Below, one piece after another: positions 1-7,283 of a stretch of DNA of 42,952 bases. The stretch covers positions 1 to 42,952 of the forward strand of contig LVZB01000020.1 of the NCBI GenBank assembly GCA_023101485.1. Reading direction: 5' to 3'. Position numbers and translations under genes: made by a program. The notes under the pieces were generated by a model. That model was given only the letters and a program-made list of their open reading frames with translations. It was not told the origin of the DNA and made no database searches. Within the stretch, counting starts at the first letter, position 1. Every line of letters begins with the position of its first letter. This stretch comes from Pasteurellaceae bacterium Macca (GTDB lineage: Bacteria > Pseudomonadota > Gammaproteobacteria > Enterobacterales > Pasteurellaceae).

Positions 1-850
1 GGCAGATTTCTTCGATTCCAAAATAACGGCTCTCTAATAACTGGGCATCTTGTGGATTTATCCAAGCACCTGACATATTAGCGGGCTCCATCCCCGCTTC
101 TAGTATCATCCACTTGCCCGCATTTTCGGGACTGCCAAATTCCGACAAGGCTTCCCGCATCATTTTACGCTGTTCAGTATTTAGAATTCTTTCTCCCGTT
201 TTAAGGAAACCTCCCGCTTTCAAATTATTTCTAAATGCTTTTGAGGCCGCATTGTTCGCATCAATTTGCATCCCCATACAGTGTGCTTGATAACTGATTG
301 GTGATAGACCTGTTAGCCCATCCAGGGTAAACCCTCTGAAATGAAGAATGTCATACTCAGAATATTCTCCACTATCGGCATTCTCTTTTGTGTAGATATA
401 CGTAATCTCACCGTTATTATTTCGCTTAACTCTCATATATTGAGGATCAAGAATATCAAGCGAAATAACACGACTGCCAATTCTATTTATTCTGCTGTAC
501 GAATTGCCCCACAAATCGAGATTGGCAATTTGTGCTTCCCAAAACTCACTTGAACACATATCTGCGTTTGGGGAGTCATGAATAATCTTGTACAGTTCAT
601 GCTTTAGTGCAATTTGACGATCTTGGCCTTTTAAATGGAGAGGAAGTGATGCGATAGTTTGGCTTCGAATCCGAATGCAAGCCCATACCGCAGAGAGTTT
701 TAATGCTTTTTCGGCATCAATAGTAGTGCCTGTCCCGGTTGACTGACTGATAAAAGGTTCAATAGATGTGCCTTTATCTAACCGCTTCCCACCACTAAAA
801 ATGCGATCATAAAATCGAGACCACCAGTTTTTATCATTTAAAGTTGTCAT
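1..850 (-). CDS. Phage portal protein, HK97-type (3' end outside window)
   Basis: The portal forms the dodecameric vertex through which DNA enters the capsid. Reading the minus strand from the ATG at 850, the frame stays open for 283 codons to the window edge. It begins MTTLNDKNWWSRFYDR and contains the portal-type stretches SAVWACIRIRSQTIASLPLH and DLWGNSYSRINR, then YDILHFRGFTLDGLTGLSPI. These match the HK97/BPP-1 portal family (usually about 400 residues), so roughly the last third is missing. Its ATG overlaps the terminase stop (ATGA), the usual coupling of terminase and portal. Confidence 0.9.
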   Translation of the reverse strand, partial: MTTLNDKNWWSRFYDRIFSGGKRLDKGTSIEPFISQSTGTGTTIDAEKALKLSAVWACIRIRSQTIASLPLHLKGQDRQIALKHELYKIIHDSPNADMCSSEFWEAQIANLDLWGNSYSRINRIGSRVISLDILDPQYMRVKRNNNGEITYIYTKENADSGEYSEYDILHFRGFTLDGLTGLSPISYQAHCMGMQIDANNAASKAFRNNLKAGGFLKTGERILNTEQRKMMREALSEFGSPENAGKWMILEAGMEPANMSGAWINPQDAQLLESRYFGIEEIC

Positions 851-2358
851 GCAATGATGATGTCCTGTAAAAATAAATCAATATTTTGCGGTGCTTCCGC
901 TGTTTCAGATATGCCACGGGCCATAGCTAAAGCCACCATTCCGTCAATTCTTCCTGTTGCCTTGTGTTTCTCAAATTTTCTGTTACCTGCCGGATCTTTG
1001 GTAATAACGGTGTTTGCCGCACACATTGTTAAAACAGGGTTCATTCCATGGCATAACTGTCCATTGAGCAAATCACTTTCCAAAGCATCGATTGCTGGAG
1101 ACATATCTTTAAAGCCTTGTCCAAATGGGACTAAGGGCAAATTGACGCCTTGAAGTTCCATCTCCTTTTTGAAAATATCAATCCGCCAACGGTCAAAAGC
1201 GATTGCAGCAATATCAAAATCACTTAAAATTTCCGCAATATCTCGCACGACGTGCCCATAATCGACAGTTGCACCCGGTGTTGTTCGAATAAAACCTTGT
1301 TTTGCCCAAACATCATAATGAGCACGATCCCGCTTAGCTCTATCTTCTAAACCTTGTTCTGGCGTCCAAAAATACGAATAAACATTGACTTTTCCGTTAA
1401 AATCCTTCGCCGTAAGAATTAACGCTGTTAAATCGGTACGAGCAGACAAATCAAGACCACCATAAACAGTTAAACCATCAGGGTTTTGCTGTTCGTTACC
1501 ATTCTCTTTCCAAACATCAATACTGACGAATGTTGAAACTGTACTCACTCGCTGATTAAGATTTAGATTTCGAAATGTATTTTCAAAACTTGGCATGCGA
1601 TTGGCTTTGTCTGCGAGTTTACGAATATCTTCTTCACTACGAAAAACACCTAAGGCGGGATTTGCTTGTTTCCATGCTTTCGGTTCGGTAATCTTTAAAT
1701 CTTTATCGGCACTATAAACATGGCAAACGGTATGGGGATCATTACTGTTTTTTGCATCATCAATCCAAATCGACAGCAAATCGCCATCGTTTGCTGCCTG
1801 TGTACTGATTGTGAGTAAAAGCGGATTTTTATGTGCACCTTGTGCGGTAGTAATTGCATCGACGAACGCAGATTGGCTACCTTGGACCTGTCCAACTTCA
1901 TCCAAAATCGCAAGAACTGGCGATAACCCTTGAGCCGTTTTTCCGTCTGCGGCTAAGGCTTTGTATTCAACATTCATTGGTAAACCAATAAGACGTTTAC
2001 CACTTGGTTTAATTGATACATGTTTAGCAAGAGCAGGATTGAGCTGAACCATCTTTACCGCTAGATTAAAAACTAAAGAAGCCTGTTCACGACTTAGTGC
2101 GCCACTCACAATTTGGCTATTTAATTCAGCAACTGGCCCAATCAAATGGGCTAATAACAAACAAGCAATTAATGCTGTCTTCCCATTCTTACGACCGATA
2201 GATAAAATACCATGGTTAGTCACTTGCTTATTATCATAAACGCTGATAATGAAATCCTTTTGAAATTTCTCTAGCTTTATCGGCTGCCCAACTAAAGCAC
2301 CTTCAGGAACTAGGCAATATTTTTCAATAAACGCTATTACCTTTTCCGCTCTCGTCAT
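847..2358 (-). CDS. Terminase large subunit (TerL)
   Basis: This is the ATP-driven packaging motor and headful/cos nuclease. The 503-residue protein has a Walker A-like motif GRKNGKTAL near residues 55-63, a Walker B-like LAILDEVGQV near 150, and a C-terminal RNase H-like nuclease region opening with GGLDLSARTDLTA, with a later acidic IAAIAFDRWRID. The layout matches the Terminase_1 (HK97-like) family, at normal length. Its start overlaps the stop of the small subunit (TAATG) and its stop overlaps the portal start, so the three are one late operon. No frameshift or missing motif is seen. Confidence 0.93.
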   Translation of the reverse strand: MTRAEKVIAFIEKYCLVPEGALVGQPIKLEKFQKDFIISVYDNKQVTNHGILSIGRKNGKTALIACLLLAHLIGPVAELNSQIVSGALSREQASLVFNLAVKMVQLNPALAKHVSIKPSGKRLIGLPMNVEYKALAADGKTAQGLSPVLAILDEVGQVQGSQSAFVDAITTAQGAHKNPLLLTISTQAANDGDLLSIWIDDAKNSNDPHTVCHVYSADKDLKITEPKAWKQANPALGVFRSEEDIRKLADKANRMPSFENTFRNLNLNQRVSTVSTFVSIDVWKENGNEQQNPDGLTVYGGLDLSARTDLTALILTAKDFNGKVNVYSYFWTPEQGLEDRAKRDRAHYDVWAKQGFIRTTPGATVDYGHVVRDIAEILSDFDIAAIAFDRWRIDIFKKEMELQGVNLPLVPFGQGFKDMSPAIDALESDLLNGQLCHGMNPVLTMCAANTVITKDPAGNRKFEKHKATGRIDGMVALAMARGISETAEAPQNIDLFLQDIIIA

Positions 2359-2810
2359 TAATTCAACCTTGCAATTAATCCGTCATCTTCCTGCATATTT
2401 GCTCTTGCTTCTTGGTAAAGTTTATTTTTATTAACTTGATCACGACTCTCACCGTGTGTTGCTCTACTGTGAATCTGTAAACTCCGACACATTTGAATTT
2501 CCGAAGCCCAAAGATCCTTTACAACCACATGAAGCGGATGCAATTTTGGTAATCCATTTTCACTGAGGAACCATCTTTTAGTACTCTGCAACTCTTTCTC
2601 ATACTCTTCAATTTCAATATAAAGCCTCGCAAGTTTCACCGCGCGCTCTAAATCAATGGGGGTCCAATTATCACGGCTTGTGACAATACTTTCCCAATAT
2701 CGCATTTCTTTTTTTGTGAGTTTTTGTGGCGGCAAGATCTGAGATTGCGCAGAAATTGAAGCTTGTATTCTTGCCGAAGTACTATCACTTCGGGGTTTTC
2801 TTCCGCTCAT
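2358..2810 (-). CDS. Terminase small subunit, P27 family
   Basis: The small subunit recognises the packaging site and recruits TerL. The chosen start is MSGRKPRSDS at 2810, because AGGAAAG lies a few bases upstream; an in-frame ATG 11 codons earlier lacks a site this good. The 150-residue protein has the P27 layout: a basic start, LTKKEMRYWESI, the helix pair around LARLYIEIEEYEKEL, and NGLPKLHPLHVVVKDLW near the middle. It sits directly before TerL in the same transcript. P27-type small subunits with a nearby HNH nuclease suggest cohesive-end packaging. Confidence 0.85.
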   Translation of the reverse strand: MSGRKPRSDSTSARIQASISAQSQILPPQKLTKKEMRYWESIVTSRDNWTPIDLERAVKLARLYIEIEEYEKELQSTKRWFLSENGLPKLHPLHVVVKDLWASEIQMCRSLQIHSRATHGESRDQVNKNKLYQEARANMQEDDGLIARLN

Positions 2811-2907
2811 AAATAACTTTCCTAAAGTGTTAAAAAAGGTCAAAAAACTGGAATAGCGATTCAGCAGTGTTCTCCAAGCGGTATTTGATACCTTTTCGCT
2901 GAACTTT

Positions 2908-3240
2908 TCACTCCCCCCTCCCTAAGTTAAATGGGTGTTCTGAATCGATTGGGAACCCGTTTACATCGCAACCAATGTAACTAACTTGTTTCAATTCTGC
3001 TTTTTGTTTTGTACTGTCATGGTGCAACTTGCAAAGCGATTGAAGATTATGAGTAGAGAAAAATAACGTTAAATCTCCCTTGTGCGCTTTAATATGGTCA
3101 ACTACGGTCGCTGGCGTTATCTTCCCATCTACAAGACAGAAAACACACAAAGGTTCCTTAGCAAGATGATCTAGCCTTAACTGCTTCCAAGCATTCCGAT
3201 TGTACAAGTAGTGCCAAGATGCTCTTTTATCATTTCTCAT
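2908..3240 (-). CDS. HNH endonuclease of the packaging module
   Basis: The 110-residue protein has the zinc-binding HNH pattern: CVFC at about residues 32-35, VDHIKAHKGD with the catalytic-type histidine, then NLQSLCKLHHDSTKQKAE closing the beta-beta-alpha metal fold. HNH proteins next to terminase genes are known to help TerL cut DNA at cos sites. The gene is 97 bp upstream of the small terminase gene in the same direction. The start is the first ATG; a weak purine stretch precedes it. Family assignment is secure, the role in cos cleavage is inferred from position. Confidence 0.88.
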   Translation of the reverse strand: MRNDKRASWHYLYNRNAWKQLRLDHLAKEPLCVFCLVDGKITPATVVDHIKAHKGDLTLFFSTHNLQSLCKLHHDSTKQKAELKQVSYIGCDVNGFPIDSEHPFNLGRGE

Positions 3241-3357
3241 TATCTATTACATTCTCGTTTACAAAATCACTTTGCTTTGCCCTCAATAAGAACAAAGCAA
3301 AATAATCTTGATAGGGGCAGTATTCAACACGCCCCCTATCAAATGGCACGCTATTCA

Positions 3358-3654
3358 TTAACGCGATTTAAATCCTGCCTTTGCTTGTGCTTGCCATTCT
3401 CGAATACTATCGACTTGACCGGCACAAAGGTCTCTTTCTCCCATTACCACAATGAGATAGTCCACCACATCACCGTAGGTTTTACCCTTGAACTCTGTTC
3501 GTTCACACGCCGTTAAATAAGCCTGTGGTGGGAATAAGTATTCCGTTTTTGTGATGACCTTATTTGTGCAACCGCTTAATGCTATCCCGCACAGAGTCAG
3601 GCAAAGCAGTAACACCGCACGGCTCTTTAACCAATACCGTCTTAATCTGTTCAC
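3358..3654 (-). CDS. Rz1-like o-spanin lipoprotein (nested in Rz)
   Basis: Rz1 is the outer-membrane half of the spanin that fuses inner and outer membranes at the end of lysis. The likely start is GTG at 3654, with GGAG 7 bases upstream, giving 98 residues. A basic N-terminus and hydrophobic stretch lead to a lipobox LSGC, so the mature lipoprotein would begin at Cys29. The first 95 bases lie inside the 3' part of the Rz gene in another frame, the classic Rz/Rz1 arrangement. The mature part of about 70 residues is long for Rz1 and not proline-rich. Confidence 0.78.
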   Translation of the reverse strand: MNRLRRYWLKSRAVLLLCLTLCGIALSGCTNKVITKTEYLFPPQAYLTACERTEFKGKTYGDVVDYLIVVMGERDLCAGQVDSIREWQAQAKAGFKSR

Positions 3655-3898
3655 GTTTATTCTCCGTCTGCTTACGCAAGGTCGTAGCAAACTTTCGCTG
3701 ATTTTCGACCGCTTGTTGTTCCACTCTTAACGCCTGTTGCAACTTGCTATTAGCTTGCTGTTGCTCAGTAATGGTTTGAGCTTGGGCGTGATTATCGGCT
3801 TTTAAGCTATCTATCACACTGGACTGATACCAACTCCAACTGCCCAAGCTCAAAATCAATAATGCAAGCCAGACACTAAGGTTGCGCCAATACATCAT
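3560..3898 (-). CDS. Rz-like i-spanin
   Basis: The inner-membrane spanin subunit spans the periplasm as a coiled coil and pairs with Rz1. The 112-residue product starts with a single membrane segment (residues about 5-24, WRNLSVWLALLILSLGSWSW) followed by a long glutamine- and alanine-rich helix with heptad character (residues 30-85). The gene overlaps the endolysin stop by 4 bases upstream and contains the start of the out-of-frame Rz1 gene downstream. Sequence is typical of type II membrane Rz proteins; the family is judged from architecture and position. Confidence 0.8.
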   Translation of the reverse strand: MMYWRNLSVWLALLILSLGSWSWYQSSVIDSLKADNHAQAQTITEQQQANSKLQQALRVEQQAVENQRKFATTLRKQTENKREQIKTVLVKEPCGVTALPDSVRDSIKRLHK

Positions 3899-4290
3899 CT
3901 CTCCAACAACTCAAAATGCGGACCGTCATAAAAACGTTCGTCTTCGCTCTTCCCGTTACGATTCCAATCGCCACCCCAACGAATCGCAATGCCTAATTCA
4001 TCTGCTGCAGTGAACATCGCATTCGCAACCTGTTTAAACGCCGATTTATTTTTCCAATCTACGGGTAAAGGCACAATATCTACCGCATGACCAGTTAAAT
4101 GACGACTGTTTAATGTCTTCGTCGCTCCTTGCTTAAAGAGTTGCTGTTGTCTCTCTTTAGTTCGCACACCTTCGATAACCCGAAAATCAACAGCGGAAAT
4201 CGCCAAAGCACGCTTAACCACAGCCACTAAACGAGCATTCACCCCTTGCAAATTTTTCTTGCTCACGTCGCTTAATTGAAAATTACTCAT
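3895..4290 (-). CDS. Endolysin, M15-type D,D/L,D-carboxypeptidase-like
   Basis: This lysis enzyme cuts peptide cross-links of peptidoglycan. The 131-residue protein has the M15 zinc-site motifs: SRHLTGHAVDI near residues 83-93 gives the first His and the Asp ligands, and GPHFEL at the C-terminus gives the last His. It resembles the phage peptidase M15_4 / L-alanyl-D-glutamate peptidase family. No signal peptide or SAR segment is visible, so it should need the holin to reach the wall. Its ATG overlaps the holin gene by 8 bases, consistent with coupled translation in a holin-endolysin-Rz-Rz1 cassette. Confidence 0.87.
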   Translation of the reverse strand: MSNFQLSDVSKKNLQGVNARLVAVVKRALAISAVDFRVIEGVRTKERQQQLFKQGATKTLNSRHLTGHAVDIVPLPVDWKNKSAFKQVANAMFTAADELGIAIRWGGDWNRNGKSEDERFYDGPHFELLER

Positions 4291-4603
4291 TTTCGACCCT
4301 CTTATTAATGATTTTTAAAAATGTGGCACGAATAAAATCAATCCCTACCAAGCCAAGCATGGCACCAATTGGCGTAATCCACTCTTCGCTTAATTGGAAA
4401 TACAGCAATATCGGACGAGCGGTGTAGGCAAGAATCCCACACAAAATCGCCTCGATAGATTTTTTCCGCCACGACCCTTTACCATAAAGAAACGAACGCC
4501 CTAGTGCGACGACAAACCCCGCCGTAAAACCGCACAGGGAGTTGTGATGGGTTGCCCACCACGCCGCAATTTGCATCCAAATATCAGGATTCTTCTCCGG
4601 CAT
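4283..4603 (-). CDS. Phage holin (2-3 membrane segments)
   Basis: Holins time lysis by making inner-membrane holes. The start is placed at MPEKNPDIW (4603), since GGAG is 10 bases upstream; earlier in-frame ATGs lie inside or right against this site. The 106-residue product has hydrophobic segments around NSLCGFTAGFVVALG and IEAILCGILAYTARPILLYF, then ITPIGAMLGLVGIDFI, and a charged C-terminus (KIINKRVENE). This fits class I holins of the lambda-S/HP1 type. A terminator hairpin ends only about 30 bases before the start, so expression probably needs Q antitermination or a nearby promoter. Confidence 0.8.
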   Translation of the reverse strand: MPEKNPDIWMQIAAWWATHHNSLCGFTAGFVVALGRSFLYGKGSWRKKSIEAILCGILAYTARPILLYFQLSEEWITPIGAMLGLVGIDFIRATFLKIINKRVENE

Positions 4604-4633
4604 AAAATTCATACTCCACCCCAGATTTGAGGT

Positions 4634-4662
4634 ATAAAAAAAGCCCACGCAATGCGTGAGCT
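4634..4662 (-). terminator. Rho-independent terminator after tRNA-Trp
   Basis: On the minus strand GCTCACGC-ATT-GCGTGGGC forms an 8-bp hairpin (one G-T pair) followed by seven T residues. It lies between the tRNA and the holin and would stop transcripts before the lysis genes unless antiterminated. Confidence 0.85.
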
Positions 4663-4667
4663 GAAAT

Positions 4668-4741
4668 TGGCAAGGGCAGAGGGATTTGAACCCCCATTGA
4701 CGATTTTGGAGACCGCTATCTTTCCGTTAGATGATGCCCTT
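4668..4741 (-). tRNA. tRNA-Trp (anticodon CCA), phage-borne
   Basis: The minus strand folds as a full cloverleaf. The acceptor stem AAGGGCA pairs with TGCCCTT, there is a discriminator G, and CCA is encoded. The anticodon stem GCGGT/ATCGT (with G-T pairs) holds the loop CTCCAAA, giving anticodon CCA. The T arm is GGGGG-TTCAAAT-CCCTC. The D stem is short (ATC/GAT) and the variable loop has four bases, both somewhat reduced. It lies between a 38-aa membrane gene and the holin in the late transcript, so it belongs to the phage and is not an attachment tRNA. Confidence 0.88.
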
Positions 4742-4746
4742 AAATT

Positions 4747-4863
4747 CTAATTCAAATAAACACCCAAGCCGATCAACACAAAGCCAATTGCAAACCCCAT
4801 TGAGGCGATAATCGCCGCACTCGCTAACATTTTCCCAACTGTATTTGCTGCTTCTGTACTCAT
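4747..4863 (-). CDS. 38-aa single-span membrane protein
   Basis: A short frame read on the minus strand from the ATG at 4863 encodes MSTEAANTVGKML, then a hydrophobic segment rich in Ala, Ile and Gly, and ends GVYLN. One membrane span covers about residues 14-36. A GGAAAA stretch precedes the start. It is directly upstream of the tRNA and the lysis cassette and downstream of Q, so it is the first late protein gene. I do not recognise a family; a role in lysis timing (small holin or antiholin) is only suggested by position. Confidence 0.62.
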   Translation of the reverse strand: MSTEAANTVGKMLASAAIIASMGFAIGFVLIGLGVYLN

Positions 4864-4941
4864 TTTTCCATCTACCTTTACTTGATGTTTTGGGTTATAC
4901 TTCATCATCTTCGTTAATCATTCCGATTCAATGGTTAATGA

Positions 4942-4974
4942 AAACCCCCAGCAATTTGCCGTTGTTGGGGGTTA
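4942..4974. terminator. Bidirectional terminator hairpin
   Basis: AACCCCCA and TGGGGGTT form an 8-bp stem around a 17-base loop, with ATTTTTT following on the plus strand and a short T run on the minus strand. It is the second hairpin that late minus-strand transcription has to pass after Q. Confidence 0.7.
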
Positions 4975-4989
4975 TTTTTTGCTAACAAA

Positions 4990-5016
4990 AAGCCCCGACC
5001 GTTTCCGATCAGGGCT
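4990..5016 (-). terminator. Terminator downstream of Q
   Basis: On the minus strand AGCCCTGATCG and CGGTCGGGGCT form an imperfect hairpin followed by TTTTTG. It lies about 75 bases after the Q stop and would end the delayed-early transcript. Confidence 0.75.
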
Positions 5017-5088
5017 GTGAAATTTATTCGGTGACATACTTATACGACGACCACCATTGCTGACAGAATATATGAAAGCACACCAATT

Positions 5089-5547
5089 TCAAGAGAAAAA
5101 TGCAAATTTTTGCAACTTGCTTACATTTTTGTGATTTTTAATAGCAAGATCGAGAAATTTAGCCACAACCCACTCACTAGCTTCAAGACTTTGGATCACC
5201 CTTTTATACCACCCATTACGCGAAACCGACTTATCCCTTGCCCACTGATATTTCGCAATCGCATACACTGAACAGCCATAAACATACTTCGCTTCAAGGT
5301 ATTTATAATCTTGCGGACACGGGTTCTTAATGCAATATCCCACCACCGAACTAATCACTAACCCTAGCTCATCATCACAACGCTCTCTGACGGGTTCAAC
5401 CACGGCTTCCGCATCTGCCTGTTGCATTAAGCGAGCAATCATATTCGTACGACTTTCAAAATCTAACCCACTGTACGCCCAAGCACCCCATTCATTCAAC
5501 CGAGTTTGCACCCATTCCTTTTTCTCATCGCTCAATACACTGCTCAT
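5089..5547 (-). CDS. Late antiterminator Q
   Basis: Q proteins modify RNA polymerase so that late transcription reads through terminators. The start MSSVLSDEKKEW at 5547 is chosen because GGAGG lies 9 bases upstream; the earlier ATG lacks this. The 152-residue protein has features of the Phage_antitermQ family: EWVQTRLNEWGAWAYSGLDF, then RCDDELGLVISSVVG, and a C-terminal helix region SRNGWYKRVIQSLEASEWVV. Its 5' end overlaps the RusA gene by 23 bases. Three terminator-like hairpins lie between Q and the holin, the expected target layout. Confidence 0.82.
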   Translation of the reverse strand: MSSVLSDEKKEWVQTRLNEWGAWAYSGLDFESRTNMIARLMQQADAEAVVEPVRERCDDELGLVISSVVGYCIKNPCPQDYKYLEAKYVYGCSVYAIAKYQWARDKSVSRNGWYKRVIQSLEASEWVVAKFLDLAIKNHKNVSKLQKFAFFS

Positions 5548-5905
5548 TTTTACATTCCTCCATTCTAACAACAATCCTCCCTCCCTTTTCTATTCCTTTG
5601 GCTTCTATACTGAGCTTCGGTAAATATTGCCAACAGTCGTCTGCGACAATCTGAGCATTTACAAGACTATCAAGCAGTACTTTCCACAGATTATCTAAAT
5701 CCCGCTTACGATTATCAGGCAAGTAAACATCTACGCTAATTGCTACGGGTTTCTGAAAGGGTAAATGCCCCAAGCATGCTACAAATACTTGACTTTGGTA
5801 AGCTTTACCTTTGGGTGAAATATAATGTCGCCCTTGTTTCGTATGCTTCCAATAATGATTTACGCTAGGAGGGTACGGTAATTCAATTTCTACGAACTCG
5901 CTCAT
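5525..5905 (-). CDS. rusA: RusA Holliday-junction resolvase
   Basis: RusA cuts four-way DNA junctions formed in phage recombination and replication. The 126-residue protein has the family's N-terminal LPYPPSVNHYWKH and the core motif DNRKRDLDNLWKVLLDSL carrying the catalytic aspartates, followed by ADDCWQ. Its length fits the family (about 120). The start overlaps the stop of the YbcO-like gene by 4 bases, and the 3' end overlaps Q. It belongs to the nin-like region between the replication genes and Q. Confidence 0.93.
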   Translation of the reverse strand: MSEFVEIELPYPPSVNHYWKHTKQGRHYISPKGKAYQSQVFVACLGHLPFQKPVAISVDVYLPDNRKRDLDNLWKVLLDSLVNAQIVADDCWQYLPKLSIEAKGIEKGGRIVVRMEECKNEQCIER

Positions 5906-6186
5906 AACTTCCCTTCCCGTTTTAAAATCGCCTGCGTGCGGAACACACCTTCGGCATGGGCTAAGCGAGCTTCATCTGTGTCTAAATGACGAGTGCGACG
6001 ATCTATCTCATCGTGGCAAGAGCTACAAGCCCAAGCACCGAAAATATCATTGGGCTTTATACCCATTCCATTGAGCCCCGCCATACGGTAATGTGCCAAA
6101 ACCACTGTGTCTAAATTGCCGTTGCAGATACCGGCTAACCGCACCTGACATTCCCGCCCTTTGGCTTCTTTTCTTAAATCAGCCAT
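5902..6186 (-). CDS. YbcO-like nuclease (DUF1364)
   Basis: The 94-residue protein begins MADLRKEAKGRECQVRLAG and contains CNGNLDTVVLAHYR, GIKPNDIFGAWACSSCHDEIDRR and a C-terminal helix. The paired cysteines and histidines with an HDE core match the DUF1364/YbcO family, thought to be an HNH-like DNase, common in the nin regions of lambdoid phages. It lies between a 27-aa membrane peptide gene and rusA with almost no spacing. The catalytic role is family knowledge rather than seen directly. Confidence 0.82.
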   Translation of the reverse strand: MADLRKEAKGRECQVRLAGICNGNLDTVVLAHYRMAGLNGMGIKPNDIFGAWACSSCHDEIDRRTRHLDTDEARLAHAEGVFRTQAILKREGKL

Positions 6187-6270
6187 TTATACCCCCATAC
6201 AAATCAGCCAAGCCATAAACGCCCAGAAAAAAGCACATCCCAACAAAGCCACGATCAATTCCCAATTCAT
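6187..6270 (-). CDS. 27-aa hydrophobic peptide, coupled to neighbours
   Basis: This short frame begins MNWELIVALLGCAFFWAF and ends ICMGV. Its ATG overlaps the stop of the zinc-ribbon gene (ATGA), GGAG lies about 6 bases before it, and its TAA is adjacent to the ATG of the YbcO-like gene. The whole peptide is essentially one membrane span. The tight coupling on both sides makes translation likely. No family is recognised. Confidence 0.6.
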   Translation of the reverse strand: MNWELIVALLGCAFFWAFMAWLICMGV

Positions 6271-6452
6271 TCATTTTCTCCTTTACTAAAATCTTGTAAG
6301 TTAATAATCTCCTCCTCACTCCACCGCTTACCACAACGAAAGCCCGAACATTCAAACGGCCTGGCTTTGTCTATCGCCGTTTTCTCTGGAAAAGACCGCC
6401 AATCCGACATATCCGCCCCACAAGCGGGGCATTTGGGTTGTTTTTTTGTCAT
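6267..6452 (-). CDS. Small zinc-ribbon protein
   Basis: The 61-residue product has CPACGADM near the start and FECSGFRCGKRW near the middle, a four-cysteine zinc ribbon of the type seen in small lambdoid nin-region proteins. It is the first gene of the minus-strand nin-like run and faces away from HicAB. Its stop overlaps the 27-aa peptide gene. The function is unknown; a nucleic-acid or partner-binding role is only inferred from the fold. Confidence 0.7.
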   Translation of the reverse strand: MTKKQPKCPACGADMSDWRSFPEKTAIDKARPFECSGFRCGKRWSEEEIINLQDFSKGENE

Positions 6453-6490
6453 ATTGCTCCTAAAAAGTAGAGATTATATAGATAAAATAC

Positions 6491-6518
6491 TTGCACCTCT
6501 TAAAAATAGAGTTATAAT
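6491..6518 (+). promoter_or_regulatory. Probable hicAB promoter
   Basis: TTGCAC, a 16-base spacer and a perfect TATAAT precede hicA by about 30 bases. The spacer holds a short inverted pair CTCT/AGAG, a possible site for autorepression by HicB. Confidence 0.6.
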
Positions 6519-6549
6519 AACCACCATTAACAACAACCAAGAGGACACA

Positions 6550-6726
6550 GTGGACAGCAAAACGATGATTAAAATTGTTGAAAAGGACGGCTGGTACTTT
6601 GTTGAAGCCAACGGTAGCCACCACCATTTCAAACATCACACGAAAAAGGGGAAAGTAACCATTCCCCACCCAAGGAAAGATTTAGGTTTCCTTGAAAAAC
6701 AAATTAGAAAACAAGCGGGGCTATAA
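6550..6726 (+). CDS. hicA: HicA toxin (mRNA interferase)
   Basis: HicA is a small dsRBD-fold RNase that cuts mRNA and is neutralised by HicB. Translation is taken from GTG at 6550 with AGAGGA just upstream, giving 58 residues, the normal family size; starting at the next ATG would remove the conserved first strand. The core EKDGWYFVEANGSHHHFKH contains the G-S-H-H catalytic histidine motif, followed by KVTIPHPRKDL. It is placed 19 bases before hicB in one operon with its own promoter, inside the minus-strand lytic arm. Confidence 0.9.
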   Translation: MDSKTMIKIVEKDGWYFVEANGSHHHFKHHTKKGKVTIPHPRKDLGFLEKQIRKQAGL

Positions 6727-6745
6727 GCCCCCTTATAGGAGTTTT

Positions 6746-7174
6746 ATGCTATACCCAATCGTTCTTCAAGCCGTGTCAGACGGCTATGTTTGTGCTATCC
6801 CTGATGTCCCAGGTTGTTTTTCCGCAGGCAACACCTTAGATGAAGCCTTTACGAATACCCAAATTGCGATTAAATCGCACATTGGCTTAATGGTGGAAGA
6901 TGGCGAAGAAGTGCCATTACCTACATCACTTGAAAACCACCGAGCCAATCCTGATTTTGTGGGCGATGATTTTATGTTCTCAATGGTCGATGTGGACATC
7001 ACCCACTTGCTTGGCAAAGCGGAAAAAATCAACATCACTGTACCACGCCACTTACTGCATAAAATCGACCAATTTGTCGCAGGCAATCCCGAATATAAAA
7101 ACCGCAGTAGTTTTTTAAGCCGAATTGCCGCCGACAAAGTCTATGGTTTTTCAACCCAGCCTTATCAAGGCTAA
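6746..7174 (+). CDS. hicB: HicB antitoxin
   Basis: HicB binds HicA and represses the operon. From the ATG at 6746 (GGAG 5 bases upstream) it has 142 residues. Residues 1-75 form the degenerate RNase H-like HicB fold (YPIVLQAVSDGYVCAIPDVPGCFS, then TLDEAFTNTQIAIKSHI). The C-terminal part INITVPRHLLHKIDQF with NRSSFLSRIAADKV looks like a ribbon-helix-helix DNA-binding domain. A terminator follows directly. Confidence 0.9.
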   Translation: MLYPIVLQAVSDGYVCAIPDVPGCFSAGNTLDEAFTNTQIAIKSHIGLMVEDGEEVPLPTSLENHRANPDFVGDDFMFSMVDVDITHLLGKAEKINITVPRHLLHKIDQFVAGNPEYKNRSSFLSRIAADKVYGFSTQPYQG

Positions 7175-7182
7175 CCACCTGC

Positions 7183-7207
7183 CCCTTGACACCAAGGGGC
7201 TTTTTTC
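7183..7207 (+). terminator. hicAB terminator
   Basis: GCCCCTTG and CAAGGGGC pair around a short ACAC-like loop and are followed by six T residues. Nearly the same hairpin recurs at 7677-7700. Confidence 0.85.
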
Positions 7208-7283
7208 ATAAGCCGATTATTTAACCACTCACGGCTATCGTGGTATCCTATAAATCTCTTTAACTACTTATAGGATAAAAACA

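Noticed and set aside
341-553. Plus-strand frame of 70 codons
   Set aside because: Lies antisense to the portal gene with no supporting signal.
854-1153. Plus-strand frame of 99 codons
   Set aside because: Antisense shadow of the terminase gene.
4668-4741. tRNA as the prophage attachment site
   Set aside because: It lies deep within the late operon, far from the integrase.
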